From Mesostigma viride (lineage: Eukaryota > Streptophyta > Mesostigmatophyceae > Mesostigmatales > Mesostigmataceae): DNA of 38,500 bases. Below are positions 9,601 to 18,768 of this stretch, in pieces. A model generated the notes under the pieces. The model did not search any database, had not been told where the DNA came from, and saw only the letters and a list, made by a program, of their open reading frames with translations. A program made the translations under genes and the position numbers. The stretch's first letter is position 1; each line of letters begins with the position of its first letter. Where the stretch lies: the NCBI GenBank assembly GCA_009746045.1, contig RPFO01000578.1:64001-102500 (forward strand). Direction: 5' to 3'.

Positions 9601-11960
9601 AGACCCACCACCGGAGGGAGACCACCAAAGTCCACCGAAGAAAGGCCGCAAGAAGAAGAGGGCGCCAGCACCGCGCCCCGGGTTCCAGCTGACGGCTGAG
9701 GAAAAGGCTGATATCAAGCGTAAGTGTGACATTGGGTTTTTATTTTTCCCGTAATTTGGAAATTTAATATGTAGGACTGACTATGGTCTGTGTGATTTAC
9801 ATAGGACTGACTATTTTTTTCGGCTGTCGTGTTACTACTATGTGTTATTTTTTTGCGTGTGGTTGTAATGCGCAGGTCTCGATGACATCATGGCGCATAG
9901 CCTACCCGACTACTTCACCGGCCGGATCAGTGGCTTGCTCTGCGATGCGAAGAGTACTGAAAAATCCAAGACGCGTGACAAGATCCTCTACTTTTGCAAG
10001 CAACTCCCGACCATCTTGCGTGGGCGGTTAGATGACGATGCACGGCATGCATTTCTCCTTCAATCAGCGGCCTGGGACTTTGTGTTTTCTAGCGGCTCGG
10101 CGACTCAGCAGCAGTTGGATGAATGCGGCGAGATGTTTTTGCTTGCTGCAGTGGCGATGGAGCGTATAGCGCCAGCGTCTGAGATGGCAAAATCTGTTCA
10201 TATGATGGCCCACCTGGCCCAGCAAATCCCCTTGTTGGGTCGATGTGACACCCGCACCATGGCGTCGGGCGAGCGGATGATGGGGGCCATCACGAAAGCT
10301 AAGCTGTCCAACGTCAATGTGGAGAGCTCTATGGACGGAGCATATCGCAAGTCTGAGGCGCTGACCCATCTGGCCTATCACATGGTGAAAACCGGGATGG
10401 TAAGTACACTCTAGTGACCGATTTTTTTTTTTTTTTTTATGGATTTGTGTTCAGATTTAGTGTTATGTACGCGCTGCTTGTGGCCCGGTCTTGTGCTGCA
10501 TGCAGCTAATTTCTGAGCATATTTGTGTGCGCTGCTTGCAATGTCTTGTTTGCTTTCTTTTTTTTCTTTCAGCCAAAAGACCGCTACTACATCTGGGACG
10601 TCATCCACGCAGACCCGTCCAAGAAGGTCGAGTTGGGGGGGCGCAGCCGCAAGGTTAAGAATTTCTACACTTTCACCGCCGCGGAAGCTGATGAAGTGGG
10701 CGCGATTTTGTTGGAGTATGCGCTGCCCAATGCGGAGTACAAAGATCCCGAAGTCAACGGCGATGAGGCCTACTGGTAAGACGCCGCTGTCCTATTATTG
10801 TAAGTTGCTATTCTTTGAGCTGATTTTCTTTCAGTATATATGGAACTTCATCTGATTTCCAAGGACTACTGCCGTTATTCTAATTTTTTTTTTCTTGCAT
10901 TGCTATCTTGCTTTGTATACGATGTGCATGCAGGCGGCCCTTGTGCAGCGACCTCTCATGGCTCAAAGACTGGATCGGACTCAACCAGCAGCCGCTGGTC
11001 CCGGAGCTTGTCCAGGCTGCAGCAGCCGGCGTGCAGCTCAAGGCTGAGGAGTATGATAGGGTGCACTTGTACGGTTTCAATTACCGGACAAAAGAAGCTG
11101 ACAGGAAGCAAGCATGGCGGACTGCAAACTGTGGTGTAGCCTACCATAAGGAGGGAAGCAGCACTCAGTACGGCTACCTGACCCACATTCTCGTGGCGAA
11201 GCTGGTGCAGCCGGTGGGGAACTGGACTCAACAGCTTGTGCTGAGAGTAGAGCTTTTCGATGCATCGGAGGTGGCTTACATTCGGGATCAACGCTTGGTG
11301 TTGGTCCGCAGCGCCGAGGCACCACGCACGGCAAAGCTAGTGTGGCCAACATCTGTTAGCTCTGTTGGGTTTGTGCTGGACCCACGGCATCAGCCCCAGC
11401 TTTCGGTCATTCACTGCAAGCTGCCCCGTCACCTGGCAACCGGGTGGGCTTTGGAGAACGAGTTTTTCCAAAGCACGGCGACAAGGTGGCAGGAAGACAT
11501 CAGGTACTTCCCACCTGAGCCGCCCGCTGAACGGCCGCCCGCTGAACCGCCGCCCGCTGATCCGTCGCCCGCGCCATCAAGCACGGCGGCACGACCTTCA
11601 CGCGCAGCCCCGCCGCGCAAGAAAAAGAAGCCGCCCGATGAACGGCAGCCCGCGCCGGCAACCACGGCGGCAGGACCTTCACGCGCAGCCCCGCCTCGCA
11701 AGAAAAAGAAGCCGCCCGCTGAACGGCAGCCCGCGCCGGCAACCACGGCGGCAGAACCCTCACGCGCAGCCCCGCCTCGCAAGAGAAAGAAGAAATCTGA
11801 GGCTTTGGCGCCTGCATCACACAAGGGGAAGGAGCCCATGCCCCCGTTGCGCACAAGTGCACGCGCGCGCACGGTCAGGGACTATAGAGAACAAACCACG
11901 AGCAACGAGGGGAATGACAGTGATTTTAACGGTAGTGATGCCAAGGATGATTCTGATTGA
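6017..11960 (+). CDS. TNP2-type CACTA transposase, six exons, one frameshift
   Basis: Exons: 6017-6630, 6790-7498, 9468-9719, 9876-10399, 10573-10775, 10934-11960, about 1,109 codons. All introns are GT-AG, phases agree, and several donors are GTAAGT. The start region (LYPGSES, LPAGNTLPDSIWKARK, GLGLGYRVYDACP) and a zinc-binding CPLCKLSRY motif match the N-terminal part of plant TNP2. FLLNFDGV, THSSWPAFV and DYPAYSK lie in the Transposase_21 catalytic core; the D in NFDG is a likely acidic catalytic residue. Exon 4 (HMMAHLAQQIPLLG...GERMMGAI) resembles the DUF4218 region behind the core. Exon 6 is a lineage-specific tail with three PPRKKKK-type basic repeats, probable nuclear-localisation or DNA-contact segments. 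One base appears lost near 7110-7120 (FTLRHL then stop; YTTTFVRSIL in the next frame), so this copy is probably inactive. Confidence 0.88.
6790..7498 (+). CDS. Transposase exon 2 (catalytic core, frameshifted)
   Basis: Encodes the NFDGVCP and THSSWP motifs, MTIFLDLIAEDFLVLW, then after the frame break RSILAGIIHDYPAYSK. The frame ends at TGA 7127-7129 and resumes two bases out of register from about 7111. Confidence 0.8.
7557..9377 (-). mobile_element. LINE copy RT-A, 5'-truncated, in a transposase intron
   Basis: Nearly identical to RT-B from its 3' end (TATTAAAAATATAATTAC) up to GGGCAGCA at 9370-9377, where similarity ends. The 9-bp ATATATACA flanks it at 7548-7556 and 9380-9388, a probable target duplication. 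The insertion lies wholly inside intron 7499-9467, antisense to the transposase; without it that intron would be about 140 bp. Confidence 0.85.
7694..9377 (-). CDS. LINE ORF2 fragment: end of RT palm, zinc knuckle, restriction-like endonuclease
   Basis: An intact frame starts inside the RT palm just upstream of YLDD (about 9344-9355) and ends at 7694. After the thumb region it has a CCHC-type knuckle (CGSC...THYLAC, about 8265-8330). A C-terminal block with RPDIVVLDF, HLLIDVSV and VVPFVLEEFGAMG matches the PD-(D/E)XK pattern of restriction-like endonucleases in early-branching non-LTR elements. The fingers and most of the palm are missing, so no active polymerase is encoded. Unlike RT-B, the endonuclease frame is intact (five Gs at 8120-8124). 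Confidence 0.8.
9468..9719 (+). CDS. Transposase exon 3
   Basis: Starts after ATGCAG and joins in phase 1 so that IHCTS-G-KAMASGSLRGRL is continuous. It holds five 15-bp repeats (9549-9625) encoding PPPEGD-like units and a basic KKGRKKKR stretch. The donor is C|GTAAGTGT. Confidence 0.82.
9876..10399 (+). CDS. Transposase exon 4 (DUF4218-like)
   Basis: Acceptor ATGCGCAG and donor ATG|GTAAGT; phase 1 in, phase 0 out. KILYFCKQLPTILRG and MMAHLAQQIPLLG correspond to the conserved segments after the catalytic core in TNP2 proteins. Confidence 0.82.
10573..10775 (+). CDS. Transposase exon 5
   Basis: The acceptor follows a long pyrimidine tract (TTTCTTTCAG) and the donor is TG|GTAAGA. It encodes KDRYYIWDVIHADPSKKV and an acidic helix. 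No catalytic motif was seen. Confidence 0.78.
10934..11960 (+). CDS. Transposase exon 6 and stop
   Basis: Acceptor CATGCAG; W is restored across the junction (TG+G). A folded block runs to about 11500, then Pro/Ala-rich repeats with PPRKKKKPP basic clusters (11520-11800) and an acidic Asp/Ser-rich end. A TGTAA at 12005-12010 and AATAAA near 12031 are possible polyadenylation signals. Confidence 0.82.
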
Positions 11961-12094
11961 TGCTGCTGCGCCAGCATTTTGCGGCCTCATTAGATGCTGC
12001 TCACAAGTGTAATCATGCCGATATTATGTTGAATAAAGATGCATCACTCATTGTTTGGGCCTAAACTGACTTGTTGTCGGTTCAGCCCTTGTGT

Positions 12095-12424
12095 TTTTTA
12101 CCACTTTTGTGCTCGTCGTGGTGTTCTTTTTACCACTTTAGCCACTTTTGATCACTTTTTACCACTTTTACTGCTTTTTACTGCTTTTTACGGCTTTTTA
12201 CGGCTTTTTACCACAATTTCCCACCTTTTACCACTTTAACCACCTCCGTTAGGTGGTAAAAGTGGTAAAAGGTGGTATTTTTAATCACATTTTACGGCTT
12301 TTTACGGCTTTTTACGGCTTTTTACGGCTTTTTACGGCTTTTTACTCCTTGTGGGTGGTAAAAAGTGGTAAAAAGTGATAAAAAGTGATAAAAAGTGATA
12401 AAAGTGGTATTTTTTACCACCCCC
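12095..12424. repeat. Right subterminal repeat array
   Basis: Mirror of the left array: repeated TTTTTACCAC with variants TTTTTACGGC and TTTTTACTGC, plus GTGGTAAAA copies facing the other way near 12254 and 12355-12410. Variants are more frequent than on the left. Confidence 0.82.
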
Positions 12425-12436
12425 GAGTTCCTAGTG
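12425..12436 (-). repeat. CACTA right terminal inverted repeat
   Basis: GAGTTCCTAGTG is the exact reverse complement of 1858-1869. The TA duplication follows at 12437-12438. Confidence 0.92.
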
Positions 12437-12735
12437 TAATTCTTTTGACATTGTACTACGTTTAGTCTTGGTCTACTACACCCCAGTAGGTCCGTTCACC
12501 TCCTGAGAGTCCAGTGCTACGCCGAAGCACGTCAGCACTGGTTTGACCTAGAATTAATTAATTAATTAGGAACATAACTCCGTTGGGAGTACATGTAGCA
12601 CAACTTCTAGTATATGTTGAACTAGAATGAACTAGTTTAAAGTAGATTGAAGTAGACTGTACTACCCTGTAGTCCAAGTGAAGTACTTGGAACTACGTCC
12701 AAGTACTTAGAACTAGTTTACAAGTTACTTGTACG

Positions 12736-13439
12736 TGTAACAACCAAATGTTACATCCAAAGTTTTCCTACTGTTGATCTTATTATGAGTTCTTGGGGAC
12801 AATTATTTGGAAAGTTAGGAGGCTTCGACGTAGGATTGATATTGGGCCTGCTGAGATCTGTCGAATTATTGTTCTACCCTCATTGGTCGTGGCCTGATCC
12901 ACGTGGGGTACTTTGCATGGTTTAGTTCAGTCAGTCATAGATTCTCTTTAAGACTGTTGTACCTGGGGGATCTGGTTCCAGGTCACGGAGATTCTGCAGT
13001 GCTGGCCTTGTGTTGTGTTGTGGATTCTGAGGACAGGATCTTACCTTGAGTGATCCTCACATTTGATTGGTCCTTTCGGGTTAGGATTGAGCCGACTCTG
13101 CATGCACGATGACTTTTATCCTGTTTGTGGAGGTCGTGCAAGTGTGCGTACGTGAGAACTAAATCTATGGTGTAATTCAAGGATTTCCTTGTTTCATCAA
13201 GCAAACAACCCTTGCCAAAAGTCAACTATAACTTCAACAGATAGTCGACTTGGATATAACTTGTCTGTTGTGTCTAACAAGGGTGGGGACTCAATCCCTT
13301 AACTGTTGAAGATCCATCTTCATTGCTTCTCTGGACGTGAAGTTATCTGTCGCGACTCCAACCCAGGTATAAAGATCTTTTCACACCAATGTTGATACAT
13401 ACTGAGGCTGTTGCAAACACAACATTTTTAGTCGTTACA
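12736..13439. mobile_element. Solo LTR, 704 bp
   Basis: Begins TGTAACAACC and ends TCGTTACA, so it has TG...CA ends with an inverted TGTAAC/GTTACA. It is flanked by the 5-bp duplication GTACG (12731-12735 and 13440-13444). The matching stretch of E2 has a single GTACG at 18525-18529 and no insert. This is the signature of a solo LTR left by LTR-LTR recombination. No gene is inside. Confidence 0.85.
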
Positions 13440-15429
13440 GTACGCACTTTCACCTTTTTGAGGGCAGATCTCGTACCACCACACTGGCGCCCCTTATTAA
13501 ATTCTAGGGCCCTTATACATTGTGACTACTGCCCCTTATAAAAGACCAGGGCCTATTATAAAATATTAAATGCTCTATTTACTTTTTATATGTGCTGTCA
13601 CCCAGCGGCGTCCCTCGCCTCCTTCGCTCCGGCCGCCCCGACAATTCAGGGAATCCAGATCGAGGGAGATCAACCATCCCTGTGCATGTCTCAACTCGTT
13701 CACTCCATTACTGAGGGCTCCAGACATTATTTTTTACAAAATACGTTTACGCACAAGAGACTCTTGGACCAAAGTCGCATAATTGGTGAATAAAGCATCT
13801 GCAGCCCCCCCCAGCCAGCTGATGCTGCTCACTCCCGGCTTCCCCCAGCCTGGCCATTCTGGCCGTGGAGGACCCGTCACCAACAGTGAAGGCCTAGCAT
13901 GCCTGCTAGAGTGCCCCTCACTTACTGGTCGCGGGGAAGCCTGTCACCAACAGTGGGGCCCCAGCTTGTCTGCTGGAGTGCGCCCCACTAGCGAAGTCTC
14001 AAACAATGCCTTGATCCCCCTTGGATAGGAGAGAACAGCGTCCAACCGAAGGTACGGTCAATCAATCCCCCACACCTTTCCCCCCTCCTCGTCCAGCAAA
14101 AATAGCTGGCACGTCTGCCAACTTCCACCCTACACCATCCTCCTCGCGCTCCTCATGCCATAATTGTCACGATCCAGTGCTATGGCCCAGCGACTCGCCA
14201 AAAGTCACATGCCACAAGCTGCCGCTACGGTCACAGCCCTCTGTTTGGCGTAACCCGGGGTGCAAGCATCCCCAGGTACTCGCCCTATAGGGCTGCCGGC
14301 GGCATACATAGCAAGGTGTAATCTCCATTCCATTCTCAGGACAGCTAGCCGGTCACTTAGGCTATCTCGAGCAAGCGCCCCTGCTCTTAGCCCTCACAAC
14401 CGTCAAAACCAGCCGGTCTCACCAGGCTCCCCCCATTGCCTGCCCACCTCTTGGATGCCATTACAGATGTCATCCCAAAGCTCTCAGGGTACTAGCCTGG
14501 CAGCGCCCAAAAGTCTTTTTTTTACGTAGGCCGCTCATTTTGCCTCCCCCCAGTTCCAAACCACCACAGTCCTTAGCTCCCCAAAGCCGTCAAGAAAGGC
14601 ACCTCCCCCAATCGGCCACCACTGGCCCAAGGCCGCCGAGCCGCCCTACCACCACGTAAGCCCTCGAGAAATAACATCCAGGGAGCCACACCCAGCGCTC
14701 CTCCAGCCACCGGTTTTCCCCATAAAATTCGGCTCCTCATATTCTTTTTCACGTTACCATCATGTAATGGACCAGCCGACCCGCTCCTTCAAAGCCATCG
14801 GGCTGTGACGCGGTATGCCCTGCCCGCAAAGCCCCGAGAGCCAAAGATAGCTAATGATGCCGCATTCAGATCTTGGGCAGCCGGCATTGCAGCCTACTAT
14901 ATTTTTTACACTGCTCGTCGTTGAGGGTCATCATGCAAGGCAGTATCAAACGTAAAACAGCTCGAACAAGCACGCCCAGGGCCGAAATAGAATTTTCGTT
15001 CCCTTACCGCACTTTCCGGCCTTGCGACTCAATTTCGGGTCCAGATTTCCATGCTCACCCCTCAAACGACGGGACAGCAGCCGGCCACCTTTGCTCGTCG
15101 TTTAGGACCATCCAAACATGTACAAGCAACCTTTATTCGCCTCGTCCCAGATCAGTTAAGGCCGAAAAAGATTGCCGGCACCCTACCGCAGATTTCGGCA
15201 CTAAATTCTCAATTTCTGCCTCGATTTTCAACGACTGGCCCTCAAACGACCGCTTGGACGCCGACCACCGTCGCGCGTCTCTAAATAAAATTCATTCCCA
15301 GCCCCCCCGGACTCGGGGAGGCCTTTTGCATTCGTTTAAATCGTTGCCAGCCACCATGGCTGGCCGTCACCACTAATTATAAATGAATACCAGCACAGGC
15401 ACACCTCGGCTGGTTACATACATGTATAT

Positions 15430-18090
15430 ATTAAAAATATAATTACTTACAGCAGAGTGAAATCACTCAAACCAAAGCAAACGCCCAGCTATAAACCTAT
15501 ATACAGAGCCATGTCAAAGCTCTATACTACGATAAGACCAATGGAAACGCCTAACGGGAGGAACCTAATAGCCCTGCTGCACCGCAAAATCAGCCCGCGT
15601 ACGGCGGAGCATGATGTCAGCCATGGCCCGAGTCAGCGCCACCGACAAGCGCTGACGCCAATATGACGTCCAGGTCCGCGCCGACCATGGGGCCCGCTGG
15701 CCCTCCAGGTCCAGCCGGTCCTCCCGGAGCCGGCAACACTCCTTGAAGAAGGCGGAGGTCAGGGGCCCCATGGCCCCAAACTCCTCCAGGACAAAGGGCA
15801 CCACACGATGGTGCCCGACGTCGCCGTAGGCCAGGAGCTTGGCCCGCTCCGCCCGGTCCGCCGTGTAACCTGCCGTGAGGGAGGCCCCAGCCACGTGGCT
15901 AAGAGCCAAGGGCCGCGCCACCGAAACGTCAATAAGCAGATGCCGGCCACCCCCCTCAAAGTCCAGCACCACGATGTCAGGCCGGTGGTTGGGGAATAGA
16001 AGGCAGCGCCATCCGCATCCTCGGACCGGATGTTCGCGTGGGGGAAAACCGACCGAATCATGGCGAGCACCACCGTCAGGAGGACAGTGTGCAAATACAA
16101 ATACCAATTCTGATTCTGTTGGCCCCCCATGCAGGCAAGGTAGTGAGTCCCCGTGGGATCCAGCGGCTGCCCACAGCTACCACAAGGCCGCCCGGCCGGA
16201 ACAAGAGGCTGCGGGGCAAATAGCTGGTGCCGGAGCGCCACCGAGTAGTGGCTGGGAGCCAAGGCGAATGGGGGGGCCATGGGAAGAGCACGAAGGTACG
16301 CCGAGCCCACACTCCGCAAGGAAAGCGAGAACAGCCACGCACGTCCCTGGGCGTTGAGGTCCGCGAAAAGAGCAATCCAATCAGCCGTGTGCAGAATACC
16401 CGCGTAGGTTTTCTGGTGTTTATCGATGACGCGAGCAGGGAATGCGGCGGGAGATTGAACGGAGGCGACCGAGGGAGTGCCGCGAGGGAGGTGGCGCTGT
16501 ACCGCCTGAGCGGCACGGACGGGAGAACAGGCCTGTTGGATCTCAGCATAGGCCTCCTGGATGGCGGTGACGAAGGGCAAAGGGCTGCTGGGGTCCAGGA
16601 GGTCAGGCGCTGCCGTTGCCAAAAGGGGCAGGAGCCGGCAGCTTTCCGCCCACGACTGAGCGACGGAGCCCAAAAATGCTGCTGGGGCCAGCCGGGCGGC
16701 ACGAGTCAGACCGCAGCCACCCATCCGTGCAGGCAGGGAGGCAATGCGAATAGCATGTGGCGGGAGGTCGGGGCCCGGGACCAGCTGCGCCAAGGCCGAC
16801 TGGATGCGTTCGTCGTGGCCCTCGGCGGCCAGCCGGACCTGAGACGGAAGAGCGCCCCTGAGCCAGTGAACGACGCGAGGGTGAGCGCAAAACCACAGAA
16901 GCAGACCCTTGGTCTGCGAATCATGAAGGCGCGCAATCAAGGGCAGTACCTCAGTGCGTGCCTCGGGGGCGGCCGGCAGAGCATCGATGACAAACGCGGG
17001 GTCACCAACCGGAACGCCGAGGACCTCCAACCCATGGAGGCGCTCGTCCCGGCCCAAGAGCTGGGGCGGAAAGCCGGAGCAATCACCTTGGGGCGAGTAC
17101 ACCGCGCACTTGGCAAGGGTCAACTGGAGGTTGATGTCGGCCACCGCGGTCTGCAGTGCCAGCAGAGCCGCGGTGGTGTCCGGCACAGGGCCCAGAAGGT
17201 AGATATCATCCAAGTAGGCCTGAATAGCGACCGCCGGGTGGGCAGCATGGACCGCTTGGAGGCAACCCTGGAGGGGGGCGGCAAAGTACAGGGGTCCCAG
17301 GGGGTCCCCTTGCTGGGTGCCCGACCGCGACAGCAGGCCGCCGCGAGTGCCGTCCTCCATGATGTGAACCAGTTGGCCGGGCTGGCCGTAGCACACGGCT
17401 GTCCAAGCGTACAAGTCCTCGAAGGACTCCATGACGGCCGCAAACATGCTGGCGCGGGACAGACTGTTGAACGCGTTGTGGCAGTCGACCTTGACGACAG
17501 CGTGGGTGGGGTGGGCCTCGAGGTAGGCCTGCACCGAATGGATGAGGATATCCGCCCCGCCTGGAGTCGTCACCCCCAGCTGGGCCGCCACCGAGGTCTC
17601 ACCCGCTGCGAGGGGCGGGCAGAAAAAGGCACGGAGCTCGGGCGCCTTTTGGCGGCAGATCACTTTGCCCACGAGCTTGCGGAGCACCTCACCGCAGGCG
17701 ATCGGGCGCACCTTGCCCTCGGGGGGGGGCAAGACACCCTTGAGCAGAGCGAGGAGGCGAGCGCCCGCTAACCACTCGCGCGCAGCGGGAGGAACGCGAC
17801 CAGCCGCCAGGTCCATGAGGGTGTCAAAGAGAATGTCCTCGCCCCCATGCCCCACCAGGACCTCCAAGTGCTCGTAGCGCCAGCCCGACGGCCCGGTAGA
17901 GGAAGCCCGCGGGACCGCACGCATCACCTCCAGGAAGCAGTCGCGGTCCAGCCGGAGGGGGGCCGGCAGGGGGTCCGGCACGGGCAGCTGGAATCCGGGC
18001 TCCGCAGGGTGAAGAGCCTCCAAGGCCGCCAGGGTAGCCGCATTGGCGGGGGCGAGCTTGGCCATTTCCAAGCGGGTCATGGCCCGGCTG
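15430..18090 (-). mobile_element. LINE copy RT-B, 5'-truncated, with target duplication
   Basis: A 2.66-kb insertion in E2 flanked by the 8-bp ATGTATAT (15422-15429 and 18091-18098). It shares its 3' end with RT-A and extends about 840 bp further upstream. It starts inside the coding region, so it too is 5'-truncated. Confidence 0.85.
15565..18090 (-). pseudogene. LINE ORF2: RT, zinc knuckle, restriction-like endonuclease (frameshifted)
   Basis: RT motifs appear in order: RPIACGEVLRKLVGK, VVKVDCHNAFNSLSR (first catalytic Asp), GTQQGDPLGPLYF, and YLDD (17205-17216, catalytic Asp pair; Y-L in place of the more usual F-A). The CCHC knuckle and PD-(D/E)XK-like block follow as in RT-A. A G-run of four at 15991-15994, against five in RT-A, shifts the frame just before RPDIVV and disables the endonuclease region. 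The open frame continuing to 18221 beyond the insertion is E2 sequence. The nuclease type suggests an early-branching non-LTR group; the clade is unknown. Confidence 0.82.
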
Positions 18091-18768
18091 ATGTATATGC
18101 CAGCACTTTTTCTCAGACTTGGGCCGGCGGCGGCCCAGGTCCTTCTAATTCGGGTCGAAACACAATGCCGTGACCCATACAATATTCGTACACCATGCGA
18201 AGTGGCAGCGTACTTGCCCACCGTGGCGGATGCAAGTCCGGTACACCTGGTTTTGGCGCCAAAAGCACCCTTGGCCAGTTGTACTACAAGGAACCCATCC
18301 CTACTAATTCTTTTGACATTGTACTACGTTTAGTCTTGGTCTACTACACCCCAGTAGGTCCGTTCACCTCCTGAGCGTCCAGTGCTACGCCGAAGCACGT
18401 CAGCACTGGTTTGAACTAGAATGAACTAGTTTAAAGTAGATTGAAGTAGACTGTACTACCCTGTAGTCCAAGTGAAGTACTTGGAACTACGTCCAAGTAC
18501 TTAGAACTAGTTTACAAGTTACTTGTACGGACTTTCACCCTTTTTGAGGGCAGATCTCGTACCACCACACTGGCGCCCCTTATTAAATTCCAGGGCCCTT
18601 ATACATTGTGACTACTGCCCTTATAAAAGACCAGGGCCTATTATAAAATATTAAATGCTCTATTTACTATTTTACTTTATATATGTGCTGTCACCCAGCG
18701 GCGTCCCTCGCCTCCTTCGCTCCGGCCGCCCCGACAAATCAGGGAATCCAGATCGAGAGAGATCAACC

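Larger units (their letters stand above)
1858..12436 (+). mobile_element. CACTA (En/Spm-type) DNA transposon, 10.6 kb
   Basis: The termini are perfect 12-bp inverted repeats: CACTAGGAACTC at 1858-1869 and GAGTTCCTAGTG at 12425-12436, flanked by a TA duplication. The second E copy supplies the empty site at 18305, so the boundaries are exact. Inside are long subterminal arrays of a GTGGTAAAAA motif at both ends, a TNP2-type transposase gene on plus, an unrecognised gene on minus, and a LINE copy nested in a transposase intron. Apparent single-base frameshifts in both genes suggest this copy is no longer autonomous. Confidence 0.92.
1416..13675. mobile_element. Repeat unit E1 (unclassified; carries CACTA and solo LTR)
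   Basis: First of two head-to-tail copies of an unclassified element inserted in LINE ORF1. Without the CACTA element and solo LTR, its own sequence is 1416-1857 plus 12437-12735 and 13440-13675. E1 and E2 both start ATCCCTGTGCATG and end GAGATCAACC. The triplet ACC stands at all three junctions (1413-1415, 13673-13675, 18766-18768), so the target duplication may be ACC. Relative to E2, E1 lacks about 1.5 kb between roughly 1570 and 1603. No coding region was recognised in E itself. Confidence 0.6.
13676..18768. mobile_element. Repeat unit E2 (second head-to-tail copy; carries RT-B)
   Basis: Repeats E1: 13676-13830 matches 1416-1575, 15385-15420 matches about 1610-1645, 18096-18304 matches about 1646-1855, and 18305-18768 matches 12437-13675 without the solo LTR. 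The 1.5-kb part absent from E1 (about 13830-15380) has no gene. It contains two imperfect internal duplications: about 66 bp around 13857-13990 and about 190 bp around 14960-15290. RT-B interrupts it at 15430-18090. Confidence 0.6.

Noticed and set aside
12437-13675. Idea that the E unit is an LTR retrotransposon with E1 and E2 as LTRs
   Set aside because: The units touch directly, with no internal region, gag-pol, primer site or polypurine tract between them. Only the 704-bp insert at 12736-13439 has LTR features.
16227-17771. Plus-strand 514-aa frame (and its 465-aa counterpart at 8357-9754)
   Set aside because: Antisense shadow of the GC-rich RT gene; it duplicates wherever the RT does and has no motifs. 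Only the end of the second one (from 9468) is a real transposase exon.
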